The position numbers and the translations under genes were made by a program. Below the pieces are notes generated by a model that did no database searches, had not been told where the DNA came from, and saw only the letters and a program-made list of their open reading frames with translations. From Timema cristinae (taxonomy: Eukaryota; Arthropoda; Insecta; Phasmatodea; Timematidae): a DNA stretch of 64,000 nt. Shown here piece by piece: positions 23,451 to 36,200 of the stretch; position 1 is the first letter of the stretch, and every line of letters begins with the position of its first letter. The DNA lies in NCBI GenBank assembly GCA_039000515.1, contig JBCFYV010001001.1:10561873-10625872 (forward strand), read 5' to 3'.

Positions 23451-23884
23451 TTAAATATAAGTAAGTCTCTCAAAAAGTTTGTTATTTTTCCTTTAAGCTC
23501 TTAGGAGAAATATTTGTACAACAATGATCTATCTCCTTCATTTTAGACTCAATAGTCAATATTTTTTTTTATTGGTCAAAATTTATAAATGAAGAATTGA
23601 ATAACAATGCGATAACCTGAAGATGTGAAACACTTAATAACATGTTAAAATTTTAACCGGAATTGGAAATTTTAGTATGAAGTGTTGACCCTTGTGGACC
23701 CAAAATCGATAATTTTTTATTGGTCCAAATATACAAATGAGGACATTCTTTAAAAATAAAGCTATAAAATTTAAAACCGGGACTGTTTTTTGTAACTATA
23801 GTGCAATTTATGCTTGGGTTTTCTAGTGTATATTATTTCGTTTCAATGTATTACGAGTTTTGAGTAAATATATCAATTTTTAAA

Positions 23885-24165
23885 TTATTATTATTAACAC
23901 CGCGTCTTACTACCCGTTCGGGTTATACGCACTTACGCTAATGTGTAATGGTAGGGTGATTGTGAGATGAAATGAAGGACCTACAGTTTAACGTGGAATC
24001 CGAACCTTGGTGGAGGCCTGGCATTCCCCACATTCACAAGATGTCTTGTCATAGGTGAAGAAAGGGTTTGGTAATCATATAAATTTGTGCCGGGACCGAG
24101 GATTGAACCCCGGCCGCCAGCACAGAAGTCTGACACCTTACCCCTAGACCACCAGGTCAAAATAG
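23885..24165 (-). repeat. SINE-2 copy with (ATT)n tail
   Basis: On the minus strand the head has B box GGGGTTCAATCCTCGG and GGTCTAGGGGTAAGGTGTC. The tail GCGTATAACCCGAACGGGTA ends in an ATT microsatellite at 23885-23897. It is close to the 13732 copy. Confidence 0.75.
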
Positions 24166-24299
24166 AGCGAGAAAGTTTGTGTGGAGTTCCGTACCATTAA
24201 TTTTTTTCAAGTATTTGAAATGTTAAATTGAGTGCTATGTTATAGTTGGTGAACAGATATGTTAATAAACGTCTCTAACATAAATAAAATAGGGTTTGT

Positions 24300-24850
24300 G
24301 CAATGCACCATACAATTTATTCTTCTTGTAATGAGATTAAATGTAGTGATGGTTTCAAGGGGTTGAGCTATTAATAAAAAAACAATCTTAAACCATTATT
24401 CTCACAGTTAATATATTAAAGTGAAGACTAGATATTCAATCACTTTTCGTCTGCGCGCAATAAATTTTTTCTGATGGTAGTTTGACTATAAATGTGTACA
24501 CTTTGCTAAATAAATATTTTTTGATATTTTCACAAACAAAAGGTAAAGTCTTTGAAATTAACTATAAGTACCTGATTAACATTAAAAGGAATATAATATC
24601 CCAAAATATAGTAATATCTACAGACAGTAAAAGCTATCGGCACACTAAATAACAAACACAAATTATTATTTTTTCCTTCAAAAATGCCTTTGACAGTAAG
24701 AAAAAAACTACCAAAACAATAAAAACAAAAATAAGTGAACAAAATCACAATTATAAACAATAATTAGTCAAATATGATTCCCTCTAACAGCAGGAAACAA
24801 ATACGTTAGTTATGGATGTAACGTCAGAAAGTATAGTACCAATAATATTT
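24300..24850. repeat. Duplicated upstream flank block (unit A)
   Basis: Matches 40960-41560 (unit B) and, more distantly, 600-1150. Shared landmarks: 'attcttcttgtaatgagatt', 'atatcccaaaatatagtaat' and 'agttatggatgta'. Confidence 0.6.
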
Positions 24851-25497
24851 ATTTCTTATAACTTTATATGGTGGTGATTAAAAGTATATCAAATGTGTTT
24901 TAGCCCCAAATAAATTTAAATTTCTTTATAACTGGTCGGACTCTCATCTGCTAATTGGACAAACATATAACCACTTGGTTAGTCAGAAGGAACAATTTTG
25001 ATTGGTTCTTTAAAATTGTAAGTGTAAAGTAACGTTTTGCTAAGGGCTTAAAAATAGTAAGGGTATTAAAGCACAAATTAATCACAATTAGTATAGAAAC
25101 TTGAGTACTATTTATAGATGTTTATATTATTACATCTTTGAAAATACTTCATTAACATTCTATATAAATTTTACCATGATATTTTTCACAAATTGTGTAC
25201 AATAAAACTAAGGGATGGCTATTTTTGTCAAATACAATTTGTAAAATCACTTAATATGAATATTTTACTATCTATAGGTCTTATTTTAAACCCCGCCAGA
25301 AAGATTCAATAATTACAATTCGTGTGTTTTGTTTTTAGACGTGACATTTATAACTTGTGTAATAATTAACTATTGTTAAAGAACTTATTTGATTCAAAAA
25401 GGAAATTAATGTATTATTATTCCATTGGTTATAGTAGAACCACAATCCCCTCACTTTTAAATTATCTGACTAGTACTTAACATTATCTTTACCCACG
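24851..25497. other. Intergenic DNA, nothing recognised
   Basis: AT-rich, no features seen. Confidence 0.4.
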
Positions 25498-25730
25498 TTA
25501 GTAGCCGAATGTTCTAAGGCGTAATTTTCGTGTTATACTGGCCTGCTGATGATGGGGAGATCGGGGTTAGAATCCCGTTAGGATCTAATGAAGGTGGTTT
25601 TTCCAATCTCTTTCCATGAAAATGCGGGTATATTAACTCTAAAATGATTCCTTCCTTATCTGAATCCCATTAGATTAATTATCATATATGCTTATAAACT
25701 GAACAATTAGTAAGATGCGGTGATAAAAAA
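25498..25730 (+). repeat. SINE-1 copy
   Basis: The head 'tagtagccgaatgttctaag' is followed by 'cctgctgatgatggggagat', a B-box-like 'gggttagaatcccgtta' and the tail 'gaacaattagtaagatgcgg'. Confidence 0.65.
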
Positions 25731-26829
25731 AACTATGTGTTTATTATTGGCCACTCAAACCTAATCGTAATTTAGTTTATCCACATTAAAATAATTGGTA
25801 TCTCACTTACCTCTAAGATGAGCACTACGCTAATACACCAATGAGTATGAACGGTTTTTATGAAAGCACCACAATACTAAATACAACCATATTTTTTTTC
25901 AGATTATATATATTATTGTGGAGAAAAACTTCTTTAATACTTGATGTTAATTTTAAAATGGTTTATATCAAGGTTAGAATACAATCAGATAACTAAATGT
26001 ATGAAAACGATAGACCTTTTAATTTACAATGCACATAGATATGAAAGAGAATAACAATAAGTATAGCTTTCATTATGTTTATGTTGAGTCAAGCTATTGT
26101 CAAGTGCGGTGACGTCTAGGTGTGATTGAATGTATCAAAGTACTTTATTTGAACCATTGATTGGTCAATGAGACAAAGTTAGATGGTCTTGATAAAATCT
26201 CCGTCAAATGGCTTGTAATGTGGTGCAATTAAGTAATGGACTCGATTTTCAATTAGAATCAAAGCATTATTAATGTAAACTATTTATATATCATTATTCT
26301 ACGGGAACGTAGGAGGTACTTATTGTTTAATAGATATTCTATGTGTTTCGGGATTCCAATAAATTTAATCTGACGGTCATATCCTGTTTTACTTTACATG
26401 TTCGCTCGATTCGTTTGGTGCGCCATTTGTGTTTTCGATCTCAGCCGTGTTCGAAGCTCACGTGACATGTTCAAAAATAGTTCCGCGCGTTATCTCACGT
26501 TCCAGGCCAGTTCAAGCCTACGATTGTCATCAGACAGGGCATTCTGTTATCTATGTGAAGGCTGGTCCTGGATGACATAGTTGTTTCATTGTACTATAAT
26601 ACTGTTTATATATAAAGGTATAAGAATATTTTAAAACGTGATTTTCAATCTAGTGTGCTTGAAAATTTGTCAAAATGGCCTAAACTCACTCCAGAATTAG
26701 GATGCAGCGGAGTCGGCGAATGTGCTATGGACGCGAAGGCTATTTCAAGCGGCCACCTAGTGATATTAGTTTTCGTATTAACGATGGCCTAATGTAACCA
26801 AGAAAGTCATCTTCTAAAGGAATTATGGT
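25731..26829. other. Intergenic DNA, nothing recognised
   Basis: Includes a locally GC-richer stretch (26390-26580) with an open frame of 60 codons on the plus strand that resembles no family I know. Confidence 0.4.
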
Positions 26830-27260
26830 AAATAAAAGAATGTAGCAGTAGTTGGTTTGAAAATGATAAATTCATAGAATATCCAGAGGCTAAAAAAAAA
26901 AGATTCCGTGTCTTGTTTTACCTGTCGTCATTTTGAAATTAGTTTTTACTATGCTACACTTTTGTAAAGAATGGTCATAGTAACTGGTAAAAAATTTGCG
27001 AAAAACTTTCGAAGCATGTTGAAAGTGAATATAATATGTTATTCATTTCATAATGAAATGGCTTTTTATTGGTTTAACAAAGAGGTTCTGCTGTTTCTAT
27101 ACTAAGTGATAAGCACAAAACAGACATAATATGCAATAGTTGATCGGTTAAAGTTAGTTTGGCAAGGTCTGTGCAAGACTTAAGATTTCGCTCTTAGAGG
27201 AGTACGAATCACCAAAGCTGTCACAAAATGAGTTCCTTTATGTGGGCGTCAGTATAGTAA
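26830..27260 (+). pseudogene. Degenerate hAT (ZMYM1-like) transposase N-terminal remnant
   Basis: Reading across frames gives WFENDKFIEYPEAKKKRFR followed by a cysteine/histidine-poor remnant of a TTF-type zinc finger and, near 27140-27215, DRLKLVWQGLCKT…DFALRG, the place where these transposases have '..LA.QGLAFRGH'. Several stops and shifts interrupt it. No terminal repeats were identified. Confidence 0.4.
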
Positions 27261-28079
27261 CGACTCATGTGGTAAAAAAGGTTAACGAATTCAATGGTGA
27301 ATTATTTTCATCAACTTTATATGAAGCGAGGGCCTTAAGCAAAGTATAACAGACTAGCCCCCTTCCCCGTAAAAAAATATTGTAAATAATCCTGTAAAAC
27401 AAAGCTTCAAATCATCCATCATGTCAATATAAAAATAAAACTTTTTTTACTTACTTTTTTGAAAATACAGTCATACCATCACTGTATAGCCACCTCCCTC
27501 TTTTTACCCTCACTCCTATTTTCATCTCATTCCTCATTCCTCACTCCTAACCCCCCACACCCCTTCACCAACCCCACTTTCCCTTCAACAACTTTTTTTT
27601 TCCAACGACTATATAATATACTATCACATTTTTATGAGGAATAAATTAAATTTTCAAAATAATATATAGCCTTCGCTACTCGCTGATAATGTAGCTTTAT
27701 ATTGGTGAAAAATTTTTAAAATCGGTCCAGTAGTTTTTTGAGTTCCTCTTTATAATATTAGTATAGATATCCGTTTGCATTCGAAATATAGTACAAAGTG
27801 GTATAAAAGAATGTTTAGTTTTGTTCATTCATGAGAACTAAATGCGATGTCACTGTCAAATAGAGCTCATGAGCACATTGTTACTGTGGGATTTAATCCT
27901 TAAAAAAATGTATTGCACATTCGTATGATGATGCACCAGTGATGTCAGGCGGAATTAATTGAGTCCAACACTTATTTTGACAAATGGTTGATAAACCTTG
28001 TGTTAATATGTGCATTGTGATGCACATAGTTTTGGTGGATGTATAATCAAGATTGGACATTACAGATCACACATTTGGT
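27261..28079. other. Intergenic DNA, nothing recognised
   Basis: A pyrimidine-rich patch at 27480-27600 gives a spurious open frame; nothing else was seen. Confidence 0.4.
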
Positions 28080-29230
28080 TTATTTGAAGTTATTTATGAC
28101 TTTCATTCTTTCATTTTATGTTCCTTGTTTTCCGGGGCTAGTATCACCAGTGTTTAATCGTCAAGCCCTAAATATGTGTAAAAGTACTATCTAAGGTTCG
28201 CCTAAGTACATTTGCCCATGCCCAGTTTATGCTTTATATATCTTGGTTTCTTAGCCTACTGGATTAGAGGTCATAATGTCTGACATCAAGCTTTCAATGG
28301 ATGGAAACTAAAACAATAAAATACCAAGGTATATACTCTGAGGTTTTACTAAGTACAGTACAAATGTATCAGTCTTTATATGTTCCTTGGTTTTGAAGCT
28401 ACCTACACCAGTGGTCACGTGGTTTGAGGTGTTTTTCTCAAAATATGTAAAAGTAATAAATATCAGCATACTCCAGGGATGAGCAAACCCTTTCCCAAGG
28501 TTTACTCGACTCAAAATAAAGTTGCAGTTTACTATTTTTCTTGAATTATGAGATACCCGTGGCATAGATAATGCATTCTAAAGTGTAAGGATCACAAACG
28601 GAAAAAATTTAAAAGAACTAGCCATTGCATATTCTCAAGTGTCTTTAAATGTGCAAGCAAAGCTCTTAACTTTTTTTCAAGCCAGCTACACTACTGGCTA
28701 CGTGGCATAAAACATCAATCTTGTAATTTATTATTCAAGAGTAAAGCAAAATGCACCTGAGATGCACACCCTAAAGTTTCCTTAAATACTTAAGCCTATG
28801 CCAAATTGGTTACTTTCATTAATCTCTTTCAATCTCACTGATGGCTCTGACAAATTTGAAAGTACAATTGCTATGAACGATATACTAAAAAGTCCAATAA
28901 TTAATTTTATTACAATATATAACAACCAGTCCCTGTGATGAATGGAGTGAAGGTGTCCTTGTAGGGCCAGTTGGTGTAATAATTTAGTTGTGCTTGACAG
29001 ACTGATGTACAATAGTACCTTCTAGCTCAGTGAGGAAAGCAACAGGAAACTACCTCACTCCTATTTCCCTAATAATTCTCTTCAGTGCTGCCTAGGCTTT
29101 ACAGCTGACGGTGGAACTGTTGTAGATCCAACCAACTTTGGGTTTACTACCATACCTTTATAAATACATGTCAAATTTAAGTGTTTTACTTTTCTTAGTT
29201 TTCAATCTACCAAGACTGGTAGTCAGTTGG
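28080..29230. repeat. Degenerate tandem repeat, period about 270 bp
   Basis: A block 'gctagtatcaccagtg…' at 28137 recurs as 'gctacctacaccagtggtca' at 28398 and 'gccagctacactactggcta' at 28680, each followed by a 'gt(c)a…' stretch, 'aaatatgtaaaagta' and 'caaac/gcc tatgcc'. Spacing is 261 and 282 bp. A weaker copy may sit near 29208. Confidence 0.45.
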
Positions 29231-29658
29231 TATAGGTCTTCAAACATAATATATACAGGTAAAAATGCACTCTCAAACTTCTGACGATCCGTATTACCTT
29301 ACACATTAACGAGAATCTGTTCATCCACTCTACTACTAAGCGTCCTACTGACAAACTGAAAGAAAAGTTTGACGATGAGTGTAGTACCTTATTAGTAAGA
29401 GACACCATTAATTCTCCTTGTTCCAGGTATCTTAATAACTAAGGGACTAGGAATGGAGGGTAAAAAAAGGGGGGGGGGGGTTCGTCATACATTTTGTCTA
29501 AATAGTTACATACTTTCTACTAAACCCAATAAAAAAATCATTCTAGAATGCTTTCTCTAACATCCATCTTCCCACCCCTTACCGCCCCATCGTTAGAGCT
29601 CTATAATTCCATGCGTTACAAGACACCTTGACCAAATTTAAAACACAATTTTTAGAAA

Positions 29659-30233
29659 TCACACTGGCCCTTCTAAACTTTCATCGGATTTCTGTAACGT
29701 CACCTCTTCTCCAGCGAGTTCTTTCAAAATCGAGTCCAGGCTCTTATTTTTAGTCTCCGGTACGATGAAATAACAGAAGAAGACCATCGTGACTAAGCAG
29801 ATGGCGAAGAACCAATAGCACCCATCCAGTCCCAGCATCGTGTTGAGGTCCGTGAAGAACCTCGTCACGAGGAACGCCATCACATTGAGCAGGCACATGA
29901 ACAAGGCGACACCGAACCCTCTCATCTGCGGGTTGAAGATCTCGTTGATGACAACGAAGGGTATGGAGTTGACGCCCAGGGCGATGGTCACAACATACAT
30001 TCCGAGGCTGGTGACCGGAAGCCACCCTAGATGGGTGACGTCATGGCCGTTAGTTTGAGATAAAAGAACCCTCCTAGAGTGAATAAACAGACGGCAGAGG
30101 CGAGATTTGAGACGATCAGTAAGATCTTCCTTCCAGCTCGATCGATCAAAATGGTCGTCAGGTAGACGCCGAACATCTGTAGAGCACCAATTATTATTGT
30201 GGACACGTTAGGTGACAGTTCGCTGCTCGCGTC
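29659..30233 (-). CDS. Transporter copy B, exon 4 (TM8-12), one frameshift
   Basis: The acceptor 'tttgtttcag' precedes GACGCGAGCAGC. The first part reads DASSELSPNVSTIIIGALQ through DRAGRK to FFYLK. A 1-bp loss near 30051 ('caaactaacgg' versus 'caaatctaacgg' in A) shifts the frame, and the remainder is open from TSLGMYVVTIALGVNS to the C-terminus SDESLEGPV. Confidence 0.82.
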
Positions 30234-33200
30234 CTGAAACAAAACCAAAATCGCAATACATCTTACCGGCATTATTATAATGGTTTTAATATTTTTTACT
30301 TTCTCATGCCAAAAGAAAATATTGTGGTCGTAAAAATATCAACTTTTAAATTATGGAAAATTTACACGTTACATATGAACATGAACCCAAAAAACATTTA
30401 TTTTACATTTCCACCTGTCCCTGGCCACTGATCCCAAACGGTTTATTGGATTTTATTCAAACTTTATATTTAGGTATTATACAACAGAGAATTATGTAAC
30501 ACAGAATTACTGATAAGTTGTTTAATTTTAAATTTAAAAAATGGCTCTAACAATTATTCTTATCTACGATTATTTTTGACCTGACAAATAGCACTATATA
30601 ACTGGTTTATATTTTTGAATAGCTCTAACGATTTGGTTTCAAATGGGTATCTTGGTAGTATTTGAAATAACCTATAACACTATTTAGTTGGGTTTTTTTT
30701 CGGGGAAGAGAGGGGGAAAGAACTAATTTATGGATTTTAAACTGATGACTGATTTTTTTTAAATTATTTTACAAATGGTTCTAACGACTTGGTTCTAATT
30801 ATTTGGTTCCAAATAGGTATCTTCAGACGGTTTGATATAATATAACAATGTTTACTTGTATTTTAGGTAAAAACTAATTTATGGGTAGCTTAATGATCCA
30901 TTATTTTTCAAAAACTTGGAATTTTTATAATGGCCAAATGATTTGGTTTCATATGTTTATTTTAGTTTTTTTATCATGACAAATTTTACAGTATAGTTGT
31001 TTTTTGAGTAAAAATTAGTTTAAAGGTAGTTTACAAAATACGGATTTCTTAAAAATTTTATATATTAAAAAATTACTTTAGTAGTTTGATTAAAAATGGA
31101 TCCATTGGGAATGTTTGATATAGCAATTAGCACTGTAGGGCCAAAATATGCTTAAATGTGGTTTCCTGATGACTAACTTTTTAAAGCTATTTTAAAGATG
31201 GCTCTATTGATTTTGTTTAAAATGGATATTTATGGAGTAGTTGATATCCCTAGTGAGAATCTGAGAGTATATTTCATGAAAATAAGAATACGTTTCAATC
31301 TATACAAATTAAAAATAATCTTTGGGTCGCTTACAAATAATTTATTTTTGAATATTTGAAATGTATTAAACATATTTCAAACATTTTGGATTAAACTATA
31401 TAAATGAAGCGTTTTAATACGAATAACAAGATAATGTGTTTATTTTATGAAAAAAACTTATTTAAGGATAGTTTACTTAAAACCTATTTTTGAAAACTTT
31501 CTTCGAAGCTATAATATGAGAACATTAGTCCATTGTTTCATGCCATTTATTTTCACTTATTCACCACCGCCAATACTGGCAAATTTTCTCAAAGTCCTTA
31601 TTTTTTATAAAGGTATTTTAAACACGTGTGATTTTAAAACGGTAATTAGTACACTGTACAGGGCCCACATCAGTAGCCCATTTGTTTACTGTGACCTCGG
31701 TGGTCTTGGGTAAAGTTCTTGCCTCAGGACCCGATATTCGTGGGTTCAAACCCGAGTGAGGTCAACGTTTTCTTTGAGTGATTAAAATCCGTAGCACAAC
31801 TTCCCTTGGAGGAGAAGAAAATCCGTCGGTTCCATGTCGATTGTTGCATGTAAAGGAACCCTGGAAATTATGTGAAAATACCCCCCATGGCAAAATTGGT
31901 AAACCCTTCCTCTCTCGCTCATAGAAATTATCTTACACTGATATAAACAGTCGTTTCAGAAAGTGCACCTTAAATATCTCAAATAAATAAAAATAGGTTT
32001 TAATCGAAGATTTCCAACATAATAGTTTTGGGTTTCCTCGGATCCTTCACAGAAATGTTTTATGTATAAAATATGTCAGTAGTCTTGTGTGAAATAATGT
32101 AAGTACGGGCTATCGGCAATTTAAAATATCAAAATCAAAAGATTAAAGAGGAGATAGGAATGCGTTTAAAGGAAACTTACACGTATATGTTTACACTAAG
32201 TGCAAATCGTCACGCTTGCAAATTACACATAAGTTTGCATCGAACCTTCTCCTCCCGAGTAATTTCACTACACCAACCGTGTGATCAATTATTCCATTAT
32301 TAGAGCAAATTGTCCATAAAGATAAAAATAGTTTTTGATTAGTTGCCAACGGGTTCACTTCGGTGGTTTAATAGTTTAAGGCACCAATCTTGCAATAGAC
32401 TGGCACTGCCACTGGCAAATATAACATCTGTTTAAGATCTTAAAGAGCCCGCCTTAAGGTCGAATAACCAGAGAATTAGTTACGTAACTATGCTCCCAAT
32501 AAAAACAAAACTCATGGAATAATGGTTTGATCCATTATCAACTAACCAAAGGAGAAATTTAAATCGATTTAATAGTTTTTAAATAGTTATGTTTATATTT
32601 TTTTAAATATTACTAGTCTTGATTAGTCTTAAATTCCCTGTTTTTTAAAAGTAGAAAAAAAAATCCAACGATACGTTTTTATAGTTAGAGCGTATCTTTT
32701 ATCAAATGTATCCATGTTAATCTTCAGTTAGATGGGCTTTTTAATGAACTTTTTTCTTAACGCGTGGTTTTGCTCCTACCTCAAAGATGTTGACGGTGTA
32801 ACTGAGAACTGCCGTGATCCCCGAAAGCTGATTGTTTACAACCAAACCTACACTTATCAGAAGAGCCTTCAATGTCCCCGTGGACTTCAAGTTTTTGATA
32901 AAAGATGACATGGTTAAGCGGTTTTCCTTCCCCTTTTTGTTGTCTTCCTCGAGTTTCATCATCTCTTGATCAACGGTAATCACATCTCCTTCCCGAAGCC
33001 ACATCAGAGCCTTCCTGGCGCCATCAGGGTTGTTTTGGCTTATGAGGTACACTGGTGTCTCAGGCATCCAGAAGAAGGAGGCCATGAAAATGACAGGCAT
33101 CGCCAGACAGATGGCTGTGAAGGTCGTGTACGACGCGTAGTATCCCACCACGTAGGCGAATAGGATACCGCTGGAGGCGAAAAGACTGGTGTAGGACACC

Positions 33201-36200
33201 AGGCTGCCACGGATGTCATCATCTACTATCTCCGTCACGTACAGAGGACCCATGATGGAGCTTCCTGCAGCACCTAAGCCTAGAATAAATTGCATTTATT
33301 GAAAAATTATATATTAAAAAGGTTTTTTTTTAAATTTTTGTTTTTGATTTGTAGCTCCTCTGACCCACTATTGAGGTAAAAATATGACTATTTTTTATAA
33401 CCACTATAACGTTTTATATGATCCTCAAAATATAACAAAGGTTGATAGCAGTGGCGTACGGTGACTTTTCTCAAACCGAACTAGGTTCTAAGACACCTTT
33501 CATAATGTGGCTGAAGAGGAATACTCTCCATATACTGTACAATATGTAGCTTAGCAAATACACTTTTACAGGTCATAGGTTACGCAATTTAGCTCCCTTC
33601 AACCAATTCACAATATTTAGACATGAAATAAACAAACAAATACATACATAGAGATATAAATTAAACAAAAAACAAATACAAATAAATAAGTAAATAATAA
33701 ATTAAAAGTGGAATCTTGCCTATTTGTGTATATTAGTGCAATCCTTCTGTCACCTTTCTGAATGAATTTGTCGATAACAGCGCCATAGAATTATTTTTGA
33801 CTCTGCAGTTCATCTAGAAAGCCTTTTTCAACTGATAACAAGGAAAGTGTGGAGAGCCTATTTTCACACTGGGTGTTACACACAGTCGTCTTAGTTCGTT
33901 TCAAACAACAGTGGATGTGCTCACTGGTATTGTTGATACCAAACAACATCATTTATGTTTCTTGGAACAGTCCTTCTTCTAAGTCTGTTTCCTCCAGGAA
34001 CATAATTTCAGTCGCAGTCTTGTCTGAAAAGTCTGATAGTATGTAAACTAATTCACTCCGAAAATTGTCAAAATGGAAAAGACTACCGGAGCTTGACTGA
34101 AGTGATAAAAATAAACCGTCAGGAAATCGAGATTAGAAGCTCTGATTTTTAAAATATCTAGCAGCTCAATAAATTTCAGCTCATTAAGATCTTGAAATTT
34201 CAGCTCCATTTGCCCAACCATAATGTTAATAATTTCATTATAAAGACGCACATATTTATTTCTGGGATTCACTGAGTCATCTTCTTTACGTCTCTTCTTA
34301 GGAGCTTCCACGTTGTCATCATCTTCTAATTTTCTATACATCTCTTCAAAGTTGTTTCTAGCATCTTTGAGGTGAGAAATAGTTTTTTTATTTTATCGAT
34401 GCAGTATTTCACATAGAAAGTTTTGGTTTGAAATTTTTTTAATAATGTGTCAGCGAGAGGAAAAAATGTCACTGAAAACCTTCAGTAGAAAGGTGAAATC
34501 TAAATCTCTCAATGGTGAAGCATACCCTTTAGCAGTCACGAAACCATCAGCACCCCAACTAACTGGATTTTCAAGAATATTTTCAAAAAACTGTACGAGT
34601 TCTGTTTTAAGTTCATTCACCATGTTCACAATTCTGGAATTGTAGTTCCACCTTGTACTGGCAACTGTTGGAAACCGCTTCTTTACCTCAGATGATTAAG
34701 AGCGTTAATTCGTTTCGAATAATGTGAAAATAAATTTGGGATGCCACTCAATGTCTTAAAAATATCTTGCATTCTTTTAGTTGATTCACAAACTGAGAAA
34801 GAATAAGATTGAGTTTGTAAGGATATCAGTGGACGAAGAATTCACCTGGGCACCTCTTTTTCACAAGCGTTTGTAAACCGTTTATTTGTCCAGAAAATGC
34901 AGCGGTTCCACATACGCTTGTGCTACAAGATTTTTGCTCACAATTAAAACGAGAGAGGATTCGAAAAAATGCTTACTTAAAACAATTGCATTGTGATCAC
35001 TGCTGACATCTGATAAACCAATAAATCTTTTATAAATGTTACCATCTTTCACATATCGAGGGACTGTCGAAAGTTGAGAGAAGGCTTTGCAATGTCCGTA
35101 GTTTCGTTCAACATTATTGCTAGAAAAAAAAAGCATAATTTATTTCTTACTTAATCTTATCCAAAATTAATCACCAGCACATTCAATTATATCGTTTTGA
35201 ATTTTGTTGGAGATTCCTTTAAACGCCCCCTGCTCTGGAGATGAAAATCCAATTTACTATCTTATTTAGAAATTAACTGCATTAGTTCAATATAGTTTCC
35301 CCGGTTAAGGGAATCTTCCCGTTCGTCGTGACCTCTGAATGGCGGATTTTGTTCGGACCAAAAACAGCACAAATCAATTAATCTTTCATTAGTTCCTGGT
35401 TTTAACCAACCTCTGTATTTTGTTTTAAAACGTCTAGCCTTTATTGCTCACTCAGTTGAAAATCTATTCTGTTCTTCCTGAAAGTTCTTAATTTAGTTAC
35501 TGTGGATAGTTGTGATTGAGTCTTTTCATGGTGCACCTGGGCATTGATTTGCATTAGTTAACCATTTTGAAGAAGAATAATATTCTGTTTTGAAATGACG
35601 TGTATATTCTTTCATTTTAGTTTTAACATAAATGTCTGGAGTTGGCCTACCTTTCATTATTATCTGCTGCTTTTATTCAAAAGTGAGGGCTCCAAACGAA
35701 ACTGCGAATAATTGATCGAGAACAAAGCATTGCAAAAGGTGATCGGCACTTCTACATCCTCCTGAACTACCTACACTAACCTGCTACTTGTATCAGGTCC
35801 CTTCCCCAAACTTTGTTGTGAGGGAATAGTTTCCAAATCCGAGTCCCCTTTCATATTTAACACTTTCAAACACTGTCAAACTAATTTGACTATCGAACAT
35901 TTTAACACGTCACAAGATCTCTTTCATTAATGGGAACAATTACTTAAGCCTAACAACCACTCCTACCACTTATAAGAAGCAAACAAAAATTACATTTAGT
36001 TGTGACAAAACGCCAAGCGTTTGCATTTATCTTATCATACAGGTGAACTAGGCTGGCTTTAAGTGGTCTTCTACCCGGTAAGAGCCGATAAGACTCGAGC
36101 GCTTCCGATGCTAGTTTGGAGAGGGGAAGGGAGCCGCGCAAATATAATTGTGTATTGTGACAACGCTCCTGATGTAAGTGCATGGACACTGAAAAGGGGT

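Larger units (their letters stand above)
11100..24850. repeat. Tandem segmental duplication, unit A
   Basis: This block and 29240-41560 share the same order of parts: downstream flank ('tctactactaagcgtcctac', 'gagtgtagtaccttattagt'), four transporter exons, a shared intronic SINE-3 (13343 / 31689), intron 2 minisatellite remains, a SINE pair in intron 1 (20310 / 37660), and upstream flank blocks (21000 / 38300, 22440 / 40300, 24300 / 40960). Later insertions and repeat expansion account for most of the length difference. Confidence 0.75.
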
